From CAWJMF01 sp963843945 (lineage in GTDB: Bacteria > Vulcanimicrobiota > Vulcanimicrobiia > Vulcanimicrobiales > Vulcanimicrobiaceae): a stretch of DNA of 64,000 nucleotides. Shown one piece after another: positions 25,653 through 34,320 of this stretch (its first letter is position 1; every line of letters begins with the position of its first letter). Location of the stretch: assembly GCA_963843945.1 (NCBI GenBank), contig CAWJMF010000002.1, positions 1,798,001 to 1,862,000 of the forward strand, given 5' to 3'. The notes under the pieces are model-generated. The model worked only from the letters and a program-made list of their open reading frames with translations, was not told the DNA's origin and ran no database searches. A program made the translations under genes and the position numbers.

Positions 25653-27764
25653 CTAGAGCGTCTGGGATGCTTCGAGGAGGGCTTCGTGCGCGCCGACGAG
25701 CGGTTCGGTTTCGCCGGCGAGGCGCCGCGCGTAGGTGCCGTCGGAGCGCAGCCAGCGCGTCTTGACGTTGTCGGCGCGCAGTACCTCGACGATCGTTACG
25801 ATTTTGTCTTGGATGTCGGGATCGAGGACCGGGACGATCGTCTCGACGCGCCGGTCGAGGTTGCGGCCCATCCAGTCGGCGCTGCCGATGTAGATCTCGC
25901 GCTCGCCCCCGTTGGCGAAGATGTAGATGCGCGAGTGTTCCAGGAAGCGTCCGACGATGCTGCGCACGGTAATCGTGTCGCTGACGCCGGGGATGCCCGG
26001 TTTGAGCTCGCACTGACCGCGCACGATCAAGTCGATCGGAACGCCGGCTTGCGACGCGCGGTAGAGCGTCTGCACCATGCCGACGTCGCTGATCGCGTTC
26101 AGCTTGGCGGTGATTCCGGCGGGACGGCCGGCGCGCGCGTGCGCCGCTTCACGCTCGATCAGCTCGACGAAGCCCGTGCGCAAAGTGGTCGGCGCGACCA
26201 GCAACTCTTCGTAGCGAACGTCCTTCGCGAAACCGGTTAAACGGTTGAAGAGGTGTGTCGCGTCGGCGCCGAGTTCGGGACGGCACGTGAACAGCGAGAG
26301 GTCGGTGTAGATCCGCGCCGTCTTCTCGTTGTAGTTGCCGGTGCCGAAATGCACGTAGCGCCGAATCCCGTCGGGCTCGTCGCGCACGACCAGGATAACC
26401 TTGGCGTGAACCTTGAGCCCCGGAAAGCCGTACACCACGTGCGCGCCGACGTGTTCCAGATTGCGCGCCCAGTGGATGTTGTTCTCTTCGTCGAAACGTG
26501 CCTTGAGTTCGATCAGCGCGGCGACTTGCTTGCCGGACTCCGCGGCCTCGATGAGCGCCTGAATGACCGGCGACGTCCCGCTCGTCCGGTAGAGGGTCTG
26601 CTTGATCGCCAGCACCTGCGGATCGGCGGCAGCCTGCCGCACGAACTGCACGACCGGATCGAACGATTCGTACGGATGGTGCAGCAGCAAATCGCCTTCG
26701 CGAATGGCGGCGAACATGTCTCGCTCCGCCACCAGGCGCTTGGGAATCGCCGGCGTGAACGGCTGGTCGTGCAGTTCGGGGCGATCCAGGTTGACGATCG
26801 TCCACAGGTCCGACGTGCCGAGCATGGCGTCGAGCTTGTACAGATCGACCGGCGCCAGCGAGAGCGCCTCGAGCAGCATCTCGCACAAGTGCTCGGGCAT
26901 TCCAGTTTCGACTTCGAGGCGCACCGGCTCGCCGAAACGGCGCCGGCGTAACTCCGATTCGATCGCCCGCAACAGATCGTCCGCTTCGTCTTCTTGGATG
27001 TCGAGGTCCGCGTCGCGCGTGACGCGGAAGAGATACGAGGCGCGAATCTGCATGCCCGGAAAAAGCGCGGACAGGTTGTGCGCGATCACATCCTCGAGCA
27101 TCACGAACTGCTTCTCGTCGCCCGGCGACTCGACGGGCATAAAGCGCGGCAGACTCGGCGGCACTTTCACGCGCGCGAAATGCGTGATCGTCCCGTCGGG
27201 CGTGGACTCTTCCATCTCCACGCCGAGCGAGAGCGACAGGTTCGAGATGTACGGGAAGGGATGACCCTGGTCGACCGCCAGCGGCGTTAAGACCGGAAAG
27301 ACGCGTTCGTGGAAAGTTCGTTCGAGCTCCGACCGGACGCGCACGTCGAGTTCGTCATAGCGCCGAACGCGGATTCCCTCGCGCGCTAGCGCCGGCCACA
27401 GCTCGTCGCGCAGCAAGTGAGTAAAGCGGTCGAGCGAAACGCGCAGGCGCGCCGAGATTGCCGCCAGTTGCTCTTCGGGAAGCCGGCCGTCGACCGAACG
27501 CTTGTGGACCTCCGCCTCGATCTGCTGCTTGAGCGGCGCGACGCGAATCATGAAATATTCGTCGAGGTTCGTGCTGAAGATCGCGGCGAACTTGAAACGC
27601 TCGAGCAGCGGATTGCGCGGGTCGGAGGCTTCCTCCAGTACGCGATCGTTGAACTCGAGCCACGAGAGTTCGCGGCTGTAGTACAACGAAGGGTCGTCGA
27701 GGCTAAGGCTCGACTCGGCCGGCTCGATCGGAGCGATCATTCCCGCATCTTCGCGCAGGGACAC
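25653..27764 (-). CDS. ppk1: Polyphosphate kinase 1
   Basis: 703 residues, typical PPK1 length. The N-terminal domain begins YYSRELSWLEFNDRVLEEA; the head domain has FSTNLDEYFMIRVA; the catalytic histidine lies in GLKVHAKVIL, with the second PLD-like part at IGSADWMGRNLDRRVE. It reversibly makes polyphosphate from ATP at the membrane and serves phosphate/energy storage. The GTG at 27764 gives a complete N-terminus; an ATG 24 bp downstream is an alternative. A MITE-like element ends only about 16 bp upstream, so its promoter probably lies inside that element. Confidence 0.95.
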   Translation of the reverse strand: MSLREDAGMIAPIEPAESSLSLDDPSLYYSRELSWLEFNDRVLEEASDPRNPLLERFKFAAIFSTNLDEYFMIRVAPLKQQIEAEVHKRSVDGRLPEEQLAAISARLRVSLDRFTHLLRDELWPALAREGIRVRRYDELDVRVRSELERTFHERVFPVLTPLAVDQGHPFPYISNLSLSLGVEMEESTPDGTITHFARVKVPPSLPRFMPVESPGDEKQFVMLEDVIAHNLSALFPGMQIRASYLFRVTRDADLDIQEDEADDLLRAIESELRRRRFGEPVRLEVETGMPEHLCEMLLEALSLAPVDLYKLDAMLGTSDLWTIVNLDRPELHDQPFTPAIPKRLVAERDMFAAIREGDLLLHHPYESFDPVVQFVRQAAADPQVLAIKQTLYRTSGTSPVIQALIEAAESGKQVAALIELKARFDEENNIHWARNLEHVGAHVVYGFPGLKVHAKVILVVRDEPDGIRRYVHFGTGNYNEKTARIYTDLSLFTCRPELGADATHLFNRLTGFAKDVRYEELLVAPTTLRTGFVELIEREAAHARAGRPAGITAKLNAISDVGMVQTLYRASQAGVPIDLIVRGQCELKPGIPGVSDTITVRSIVGRFLEHSRIYIFANGGEREIYIGSADWMGRNLDRRVETIVPVLDPDIQDKIVTIVEVLRADNVKTRWLRSDGTYARRLAGETEPLVGAHEALLEASQTL

Positions 27765-27779
27765 CGAAAATCCACGTTA

Positions 27780-27940
27780 GGAAGCTCTGATTTAGTCCGC
27801 CGCCACAAAGCCGTGCCGAATTTTTCGTCGAGTCGAGGAGAGAGCGAGGGCGCGATGCAGCGCATCGTAACCGAGCGAACGACGAAGGATCGGCGGAAAA
27901 GGCGGTGCGGCGACTGGCGGGGGACTAAATTAGAGCTTCC
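27780..27940. mobile_element. MITE-like element filling the ppk1 / ABC importer intergenic region
   Basis: 161 bp with terminal inverted repeats: left GGAAGCTCTGATTTAGTC (27780-27797) and right GACTAAATTAGAGCTTCC (27923-27940), 17 of 18 positions complementary, with weaker similarity continuing inward. TTA flanks both ends (27777-27779 and 27941-27943), consistent with a 3-bp target duplication. The TIR start GGAAG and a TNA-type target recall the IS5 family (IS1031-like), but no transposase is inside, so it would be a non-autonomous derivative. It separates divergent genes that start about 13-16 bp from each end. Confidence 0.65.
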
Positions 27941-27953
27941 TTAAGTCTGTCTT

Positions 27954-28556
27954 ATGGCCGATCTCTTGCTCCACGTGCGCGATCACGTCGCGCTCGCGCT
28001 CAGCGCCCTCGCGCTCGCGCTGTTGCTTGCGGTGCCGGCCGGCGCGGCGGTCGCGCGCTCGCCGCGTTGGCGCGAGCCGCTGCTCGGCGCCTTCAACGTC
28101 GCGCGCGTCGTGCCGAGCCTCGCGGTGCTGGCGCTCATGCTTCCACTCGTCGGGATCGGCTTTTGGCCCGCGCTCGTCGCGTTGACCCTGCTTGCACTGC
28201 CGCCGATCGCCATCAATACGGAACTCGGGCTGCGCGGCGTGCCGCCGCCGATTATCGAGGCCGCCCGGGGGTTGGGCATGAGCGAACGGCAGATCCGGCG
28301 GCGCGTGAGCTGGCCGCTCGCGTTGCCCGTCGTCTTCTCAGGCATCAAGACCGCAACGGTCGAGGTCATCGCGAGCGCGACGCTGGCCGCCTTCATCGGT
28401 GGCGGCGGCCTGGGCGAGTACATCGTCAACGGTCTCGCGTCGGGCGATACGGGCCAACTGCTGGAAGGCGCGGTCGCCGTCGGCGTGCTCGCGCTGGGTG
28501 CCGACGCCGCGCTCGCGCTGATCGAACGGCGTCTGACGCTGCAAGTTTCGGCGTGA
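27954..28556 (+). CDS. ABC importer permease, osmoprotectant (OpuC/YehY) type
   Basis: 200 residues, about five membrane segments. The EAA loop PIIEAARGLGMSERQIRRRVSWPLA and the preceding GLRGVPPP segment identify a binding-protein-dependent permease of the glycine betaine/choline group, which works as a pair with the second permease in this operon. It forms half of the inner-membrane channel. The ATG lies 13 bp from the end of the MITE-like element, with no clear ribosome site. Confidence 0.88.
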   Translation: MADLLLHVRDHVALALSALALALLLAVPAGAAVARSPRWREPLLGAFNVARVVPSLAVLALMLPLVGIGFWPALVALTLLALPPIAINTELGLRGVPPPIIEAARGLGMSERQIRRRVSWPLALPVVFSGIKTATVEVIASATLAAFIGGGGLGEYIVNGLASGDTGQLLEGAVAVGVLALGADAALALIERRLTLQVSA

Positions 28557-28576
28557 GCGCGAGGAAACGAAGGCCG

Positions 28577-29482
28577 ATGAGACGCGACGCCGGCAAATAC
28601 ATGACGCGCGGACGCGCCCTCGGCGTTTTGGCCGCGACGAGCTTGCTGGGAGCCTGCGGCGGCGGCCGCGGCGCGGACCTCGCCGTCGGCTCGAAGGACT
28701 TCACCGAGGAGTTGATCCTCGGCGAACTCTACGCGCAAACGCTGGAAGGGCACGGCCTCACCGTCGCGCGCAAACTGAACCTGGGCGGAACGCAGGTGGC
28801 GATGGAAGCGCTGCAGCGCGGCGACATCGATCTCTACCCGGAATATACGGGCACGGCGCTGATCACCGAGCTGAAACTGCCGCCGATCTCCGATTCGAAA
28901 AAAGCGTACGAGATCGTCAAGGCGGCCTATGCGACGCGCTACGGTTTGGTCTGGCTCGATCCGGCGCCGGAAAACAACACGCAGGCGCTGGCGACGACGC
29001 AGGCCGTCGCGACAAAGTTCGGGATCCGGACGCTGAGCGGGCTAAGCGTTGCGGCGCCCCAGTTGCGCCTCGGTTCGATTCCCGAATTTACCAAGCGCGA
29101 AGACGGTCTGCCCGGACTGCAGCGCGTTTACGGCGGCTTTCAGTTCAAAGACGTCAAGCTCTTCGACATCGGCCTCAAGTACACGGCGCTGCTCTCGGGC
29201 AACGTCGACGTCGTCGTCGCCTTCGGGACCGACGGGCAGATCGCCGCCGACAACCTCGTCGTGTTCGTCGACGACAAACATTTTTGGCCGGTTTACAACG
29301 TCGCGCCCGTCGTCCGCAAGGCGACGCTCGCGAAGTTTCCCGCGATCGCTCCCGCGCTCAACGCGCTCCAGCCGCTCTTGACGGACTCCGTCATGCGCGG
29401 GCTCAACGAGCAAGTCGACGGCGAGAAGCGCGAGCCGGCCGACGTCGCGCGCGAGTTCCTCAAAGCTCACGCCGCGCCGTGA
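28577..29482 (+). CDS. Osmoprotectant-type substrate-binding lipoprotein
   Basis: About 301 residues. The signal sequence ends in a lipobox (SLLGAC), so the mature protein should be a lipid-anchored binding protein outside the membrane. LAVGSKDFTEELILGELYAQ and DIDLYPEYTGTAL are hallmarks of the OpuAC/OsmF/ProX group binding quaternary amines. The gene sits between permease and ATPase genes with GTGA-type overlaps. ATG 28577 follows an AAGG site; a GTG at 28553 and an ATG at 28601 are alternatives. Confidence 0.88.
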   Translation: MRRDAGKYMTRGRALGVLAATSLLGACGGGRGADLAVGSKDFTEELILGELYAQTLEGHGLTVARKLNLGGTQVAMEALQRGDIDLYPEYTGTALITELKLPPISDSKKAYEIVKAAYATRYGLVWLDPAPENNTQALATTQAVATKFGIRTLSGLSVAAPQLRLGSIPEFTKREDGLPGLQRVYGGFQFKDVKLFDIGLKYTALLSGNVDVVVAFGTDGQIAADNLVVFVDDKHFWPVYNVAPVVRKATLAKFPAIAPALNALQPLLTDSVMRGLNEQVDGEKREPADVAREFLKAHAAP

Positions 29483-30441
29483 ACGGCGCCCCCGTACGCA
29501 TCGCCGGCGTCACGGTACGCTACCCCGGCAGCGACCGGCCGGCCGTCGACGGCGTCAGCCTCGACGTCGCGGCGGGCGCGCTCGTCGTCCTGCTGGGGCC
29601 CTCGGGTTGCGGCAAGAGCACCCTTTTGCGTACGATCAATCGCCTCATCGAGCCCGATGCGGGATCGATCGAGGTCGGCGGGCACGACGTGCTCGCGGGC
29701 GACGCGGAATCTCTGCGGCGCGGCATCGGCTACGTGATCCAAGCGGTCGGACTTTTTCCGCACATGACGGTCGCGCAAAACGTCGCGGTCGTTCCGGAGC
29801 TCCTGCACTGGGAGCCCGCTCGCATCGCGGCGCGCGTCGACGAACTCCTGACCCTGGTGCGACTCGATCCGGCCCGTTATCGCACGCGGCTGCCGCGCGA
29901 GCTTTCCGGCGGCGAACAGCAGCGCGTCGGGGTGGCGCGGGCGCTCGCCGCCGAGCCGCCGCTGCTTCTGATGGACGAACCGTTCGGCGCGGTCGATGCG
30001 ATCGTGCGCCTCGCGCTGCAGGACGAGACGCTGCGGATCCATCGCGCGCTCGGGACGACGATCCTCTTCGTCACGCACGACGTCGACGAGGCGCTGCGTT
30101 TGGCCGACCGGATCGTCGTCATGAACGCCGGCAAGATCGTACAGGCCGACACGCCGTTGCGCACGCTGGCCCATCCGGCCTCACCCTACGTCGCCGAACT
30201 GCTCGACACGCGCGATGCGGTGCGCCGGCTCGGGCTGCTGACCGTGCGCGAAGCGATGCAGCCGGCAAATGGCGGCAGCCCGTCGGGCGCGCTTCAGATC
30301 GCGCCCGAGCGAACGCTGCGGGAAGCGCTGGCGCTCCTGCTCGACGGTCCTGAGCGGCTCGACGTAGTCGAAAACGGCCGGCGCTGCGGGACCCTCGGAT
30401 TCGAGGACGTACGCGCTGCGGTCGCCGCGACGTCCGCATGA
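29479..30441 (+). CDS. ABC importer ATPase, osmoprotectant type
   Basis: 320 residues. Walker A GPSGCGKST, Q-loop region VIQAVGLFPHMTV, signature LSGGEQQR, Walker B LLLMDEPFGAVD and switch His in FVTHDVDEA are intact. A C-terminal extension after about residue 245 corresponds to the CBS-like regulatory part of ProV/OpuCA but is shortened to roughly one module. It powers uptake through the two permeases. The GTG start overlaps the binding-protein stop; its own stop overlaps the second permease start. Confidence 0.92.
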   Translation: MNGAPVRIAGVTVRYPGSDRPAVDGVSLDVAAGALVVLLGPSGCGKSTLLRTINRLIEPDAGSIEVGGHDVLAGDAESLRRGIGYVIQAVGLFPHMTVAQNVAVVPELLHWEPARIAARVDELLTLVRLDPARYRTRLPRELSGGEQQRVGVARALAAEPPLLLMDEPFGAVDAIVRLALQDETLRIHRALGTTILFVTHDVDEALRLADRIVVMNAGKIVQADTPLRTLAHPASPYVAELLDTRDAVRRLGLLTVREAMQPANGGSPSGALQIAPERTLREALALLLDGPERLDVVENGRRCGTLGFEDVRAAVAATSA

Positions 30442-31058
30442 CTTGGCTCCTCACCCATCCCGGCGAGCTGGCCTACCGCACCGGCCAGCACCTCGAGCTG
30501 ACGCTGGCCGCGCTCGCCATCGCGCTCGCGCTGGCTCTGCCGCTCGGCGTCCTCGCGGCGCGCAACCGGCGGCTCGGGCGACCCCTGCTGGCGCTGCTGG
30601 GCGTCATCTACACGCTGCCGAGTCTCGCCGTTTTTGCGCTCTTGATTCCGCTGTTCGGACTCGGCTTTTGGACGGCACTCGTCGCGCTGGTGGCGTACGC
30701 GCAGATGATCTTGGTGCGTAACGTCGCCGTCGGCCTCGAAGGCGTTCCCGCGCCGATGCGCGAGGCGGCGCGCGGCCTGGGCATGTCGCCGCTGCAAAGC
30801 CTGTGGCGCGTCGAATTGCCGCAAGCCTTGCCGGTGATCGTCGGCGGAATTCGCATCGCGACGGTCTCGCTGATCGCGATCGCCAACCTCGCCGCCTGGA
30901 TCGATGCCGGCGGTCTCGGCGTGCTGCTCTTCGCCGGTTTGCGCAGCGACGACACGGGGAAGATCGTCGCGGGGAGCCTGGCCTCGGCGCTCCTGGCGAT
31001 CGTCGCCGATCGCAGCCTACGCGCGCTCGAGCGCCGCCTCGCGCGCCGCGCGCACTAA
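30438..31058 (+). CDS. Second ABC importer permease, osmoprotectant type
   Basis: 206 residues, about five membrane segments, with the EAA loop APMREAARGLGMSPLQSLWRVELP. It is clearly paralogous to the first permease of the operon. ATGA overlap with the ATPase gene shows translational coupling. The last 42 bp overlap the 3' end of the C26 peptidase gene on the other strand. Confidence 0.9.
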   Translation: MTWLLTHPGELAYRTGQHLELTLAALAIALALALPLGVLAARNRRLGRPLLALLGVIYTLPSLAVFALLIPLFGLGFWTALVALVAYAQMILVRNVAVGLEGVPAPMREAARGLGMSPLQSLWRVELPQALPVIVGGIRIATVSLIAIANLAAWIDAGGLGVLLFAGLRSDDTGKIVAGSLASALLAIVADRSLRALERRLARRAH

Positions 31059-31763
31059 CCCGCCGAAGAGCTTGCGGCTAACCGCGTCGTGCTCGAGCTC
31101 TTCGGGATGCCATTGCACGGCATAGAAAAACGGATGCGGGAACTCCGCCTCGAGCACTTCGATCACACCGTCGCCGGTGCGGCCGGCGGCGCGCAATCCC
31201 GGCGCCACCGCCCGTACGGCTTGATGGTGCATCGAGTTCGTTGCAAACGAGCGCGTTCCGAGCAAGCGCGCGAGCGTGCTTTGCGCGTCGAGCGCGACGA
31301 CGTGTTCGGGAGCGATTTCCGTACGCTCTTGACCGTCCTCGCGCACTTGCTGGTGATGCAGCCGGTAGTTCGCGCCGAGCTCGCGCGGCAGATCTTCGAC
31401 GAGCGTGCCGCCGAAGGCGACGTTGAGCAGTTGCAGCCCGCGGCACACGAAGAGCACCGGAATCGCGCGTTCGCGCAGGAGCGGCACCAGCGCAAGCTCA
31501 AACGCGTCGCGCTCGAGCCGGGGCGGCTGCACTTCGGGAAAACGCTGCCCGCCGTAGCGCTCGACCGCGACGTCGGCGCCGCCGGAAAGCACGATCCCAT
31601 CGACGCCGGCGAGCAACGCCTCGACGCGTTCGAGATCGTTCGGGAACAGCACGGCGCGGCCGCCGCTTCGCTCCACGGCGCGCACGTAGGGCAGCACGTC
31701 GACGCCGGGCGAACCGTCCGCGGCAAATGGGACCGACGCCGTGATTCCCAGGCGCGGCGTCAC
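31017..31763 (-). CDS. Gamma-glutamyl hydrolase family (C26) amidohydrolase
   Basis: 248 residues, class I glutamine amidotransferase-like fold. The nucleophile Cys is in FVCRGLQLLNVAFGG, and the His/Glu pair in QWHPEE, so the triad is intact. Family members (PuuD, peptidase C26) hydrolyse gamma-glutamyl bonds. It starts 4 bp after the egtD stop on the same strand, so a two-gene operon is likely. This suggests, without proof, a role in removing gamma-glutamate from an ergothioneine precursor or in related thiol metabolism. Confidence 0.85.
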   Translation of the reverse strand: MTPRLGITASVPFAADGSPGVDVLPYVRAVERSGGRAVLFPNDLERVEALLAGVDGIVLSGGADVAVERYGGQRFPEVQPPRLERDAFELALVPLLRERAIPVLFVCRGLQLLNVAFGGTLVEDLPRELGANYRLHHQQVREDGQERTEIAPEHVVALDAQSTLARLLGTRSFATNSMHHQAVRAVAPGLRAAGRTGDGVIEVLEAEFPHPFFYAVQWHPEELEHDAVSRKLFGGLVRAAREAALERA

Positions 31764-31767
31764 GCCG

Positions 31768-32793
31768 TCAGACGATCACGAACAAGCTAACGGCGAAGCG
31801 CTCCGCCGGATCCGTCCAGACTTTAGCCACGCGAAATCCCGAGCGGCCGGCCAAGCGCGCGAGATCGGTTCGAGCGAACTTGTACGACGATTCGGTATGG
31901 ATCGATTCGGCAGCCCGGAACGAAAATTGGGCGTCCAGCGCGTCGATCGCGATGTTCTGTCCGCGCTGAGAAATAAGGAACGAATCGACCGCGCCGCGCC
32001 GCGCGTCGTAGCGGGCAACGTGTTCGAAAGCGTCGAGATCGAAATGGCCGCCCAACTCGCGGTTCATGCGGCCCAGCAGATTCTTGTCGAACGCGGCCGT
32101 GACGCCGGTCGGATCGTTGTACGCCAATTCGAGGGTCGGCGTGTCTTTCTTCAAGTCGGTGCCGAGCAGCAAGCCATCCCCGGGTTTGAACGAGGCGGAC
32201 ATCGCCGAGAGCAGCGCCTCGGCGCGTTCGGGCTCGTAGTTGCCGACGTTCGAGCCGAGAAAGAGCGCCAGGACGCGCTTCGAGGTGCGCAGCCGGGCAG
32301 AGGCGAGGACTTCGAAGTAATCGCAGGCGTAGGCGGTAACGTGCAAACGCTGGTATTCCGCGATCAGGCCCGAACTCGACGCCACCAGCGCCGTGCCCGA
32401 GATGTCGATCGGATGGTACTCGACGCGCGTCTGCCGTTCGAGCGCCTCACCGATCAAGATCCGCGTCTTTTGCGCGCTGCCGCTGCCGAACTCGACGAAC
32501 TCGACGGGTCCCTCGAGCGCGCCCAGCATCTCGCCGGCGTACAGGTTCAGAATTTCGGTCTCGGCCCGGGTAAGGTAGTACTCGGGCAACTGCGTGATCG
32601 CTTCGAACAGCGCGCTGCCCAGCGCGTCGTAGAAATATTTCGGCGAGAGGTGCTTCTGCGCGGCGCCGAGGCCCGTGCGCACGTCGTCCGCGAAGGTCTC
32701 CGTTTGAACGACGACGGGAGCGCGATAAAGCAGGAAGCGCTCGTCGATCGACGTGAGTTGGTCGCGTTGCGTAATCACTCGAACCTCATCCAT
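31768..32793 (-). CDS. egtD: L-histidine N(alpha)-methyltransferase
   Basis: 341 residues. EgtD makes hercynine (trimethylhistidine) from histidine and SAM, the first step to ergothioneine. Visible: YDALGSALFEAITQLPEYY in the N-terminal substrate domain, SAM motif FVEFGSGSAQKT, FLGSNVGNYE, and the histidine-binding IHTESSYKF motif near residue 300. Length and all motifs are normal, so activity is expected. It pairs with a C26 peptidase; no egtB or egtE occurs in this window, so the rest of the pathway is elsewhere or absent. Confidence 0.93.
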   Translation of the reverse strand: MDEVRVITQRDQLTSIDERFLLYRAPVVVQTETFADDVRTGLGAAQKHLSPKYFYDALGSALFEAITQLPEYYLTRAETEILNLYAGEMLGALEGPVEFVEFGSGSAQKTRILIGEALERQTRVEYHPIDISGTALVASSSGLIAEYQRLHVTAYACDYFEVLASARLRTSKRVLALFLGSNVGNYEPERAEALLSAMSASFKPGDGLLLGTDLKKDTPTLELAYNDPTGVTAAFDKNLLGRMNRELGGHFDLDAFEHVARYDARRGAVDSFLISQRGQNIAIDALDAQFSFRAAESIHTESSYKFARTDLARLAGRSGFRVAKVWTDPAERFAVSLFVIV

Positions 32794-32807
32794 CCAAGGA
32801 GTTGAAC

Positions 32808-33536
32808 GTGCAGACCCAGGACGTGACGATCCCCGTTGACGGCCAGCCGATGCCGGGCTTTCTCGTGCGGCCCGACGCCGAAGACCCTCGGCCCGCGGTC
32901 ATCGTGTTACAAGAAATCTTCGGCGTCAATCGTGAGGTCCGCAGAATCGCCGAATTGGTTGCAGGGGCCGGGTACGTGGCGCTGGCCATCAACTACTATC
33001 ACCGCACCCATCCCTCTCTCAACGAGCCCTATACCCAGGACGGATTGAAAAACGGCCTGGCCGCGGCCGGGGCGGTCCGCCGGGTAAACCTGCTGGCAGA
33101 CCTCGAGGCGACGCTCGCGTGGCTCGACGCCCAGCGGTTCGTCGAGCGCGGCCGGATCGCCACGATCGGCTTCTGCTTTGGCGGCGCGGTGGCGTTCCTC
33201 TCGGCCACGCTGCCCGAGGTCAAGGCGGCCATTCCGTTCTACGGCGGGCAGATCGCGCGCGACTTTCCCTCGGGCGAGCCCGGCGCGCTGTCGGCCGTGG
33301 GCGAGGTGAAGGCCCCGCTTTTGCTCTTCTTCGGGGGCAAAGACGAGGGTATCGGACCCGACAAAATCGCCCGCATCGACGCCGAGTTGAAAGCCCACGG
33401 CACGCCCTACGAGATCGTCACCTATCCCGACGTCGGGCATGCGTTTTTCCGCGAGAGTTCGGCGAAAATGGAAGAAGGCGAGATCGCCGACGCCTGGGCG
33501 CGCGTCAAAGCCTTTCTCGCCGCGCATCTCGCCTGA
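32808..33536 (+). CDS. Dienelactone hydrolase family protein
   Basis: 242 residues, alpha/beta hydrolase. Catalytic Cys is in IGFCFGGAVA, Asp in FGGKDEGI and His in DVGHAFF, the Cys-Asp-His triad of dienelactone hydrolases. Substrate not fixed. The GTG at 32808 is chosen because an AAGGA site lies 7 nt before it, whereas the in-frame TTG at 32802 is only 1 nt from that site. It is divergent from egtD. Confidence 0.88.
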   Translation: MQTQDVTIPVDGQPMPGFLVRPDAEDPRPAVIVLQEIFGVNREVRRIAELVAGAGYVALAINYYHRTHPSLNEPYTQDGLKNGLAAAGAVRRVNLLADLEATLAWLDAQRFVERGRIATIGFCFGGAVAFLSATLPEVKAAIPFYGGQIARDFPSGEPGALSAVGEVKAPLLLFFGGKDEGIGPDKIARIDAELKAHGTPYEIVTYPDVGHAFFRESSAKMEEGEIADAWARVKAFLAAHLA

Positions 33537-33567
33537 GTTCGAGACAGCTCGTCACGTATTTAAGCGC

Positions 33568-34281
33568 TTAAGTTCTGAGATACCCCGCGCCGGTTTCGTC
33601 GCGAATCAAACGCGACCAGCGGTCGTAGATGTCGCTGACGTATTCGCGCGTCTCCGCGAAGGGCGGAACGCCCCGGTAGTAGGCGACGTTCCCCGGTCCC
33701 GCGTTGTACGCGGCGAGGGCCGCGGCATACGGATCGGGATAGGCGCCCTCGTATGCGCGCAGGTAGCGGCCGAGCAGCGCCGCCGAGCCGCGCAGTGCGT
33801 CGTGCCAATCGAACGGATCGACGCCTTCGTCGCTCGCCGTATCGAGCGTGAACTGCGCGATGCCGACCGCGCCCGCCGCCGACAGCGCACCGCGGTCGAA
33901 GGCCGATTCCTGGAGGATCGTCGCCGCGAAGAAGTCGCCGTCGAGTCCGGCGGCTCCGGCTTGACGCCGCGCCTCGACGGCGAGCTGGAGCGCCTCGAAG
34001 GGGTCGAGCCGCGGATTGCTGCGCACGATCGAGCGCGTGACGGCGAGGGCGGGGGCCGCGGGGACCGGGGCATCCCATAAGAGGCGTAGACCGCGAATAC
34101 ATCCGGTCGCGTGGGGTAAACTCCACCCGAGCGCATAGGCGGGGAGCGCCTCCAAGCGGGGCGGCGCGGGGCGCTTGCTCACTTGGACGCTTGAAGGGGT
34201 CGAGCAACTGGAAAGGACCAAGAGGGCCGCGACGGCGCTCAGCCGGAACGCTCGGGGCAGGTAAGCCCGCTTGGTCGGCAC
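33568..34281 (-). CDS. Lytic transglycosylase lipoprotein (SLT domain)
   Basis: 237 residues. Signal peptide with lipobox (LLVLSSC) at residues about 18-26. The SLT domain starts near residue 110: ATILQESAFDRGA carries the catalytic Glu, followed by SAAGAVGIAQFT and AALAAYNAGPGNV. It cleaves peptidoglycan between MurNAc and GlcNAc and would be anchored to a membrane facing the wall. A perfect palindrome TTAAGCGCTTAA lies at the convergent end with the dienelactone hydrolase gene. Confidence 0.88.
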   Translation of the reverse strand: MPTKRAYLPRAFRLSAVAALLVLSSCSTPSSVQVSKRPAPPRLEALPAYALGWSLPHATGCIRGLRLLWDAPVPAAPALAVTRSIVRSNPRLDPFEALQLAVEARRQAGAAGLDGDFFAATILQESAFDRGALSAAGAVGIAQFTLDTASDEGVDPFDWHDALRGSAALLGRYLRAYEGAYPDPYAAALAAYNAGPGNVAYYRGVPPFAETREYVSDIYDRWSRLIRDETGAGYLRT

Positions 34282-34320
34282 AAGTCGGATGAAATCCGAT
34301 CCACGGGAGAGGTTAGGTTC

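Noticed and set aside
33561..33572. Perfect 12-bp palindrome TTAAGCGCTTAA between convergent genes
   Set aside because: Could be a minor signal, but it is too short to form a stable terminator and has no T run; left as a note only.
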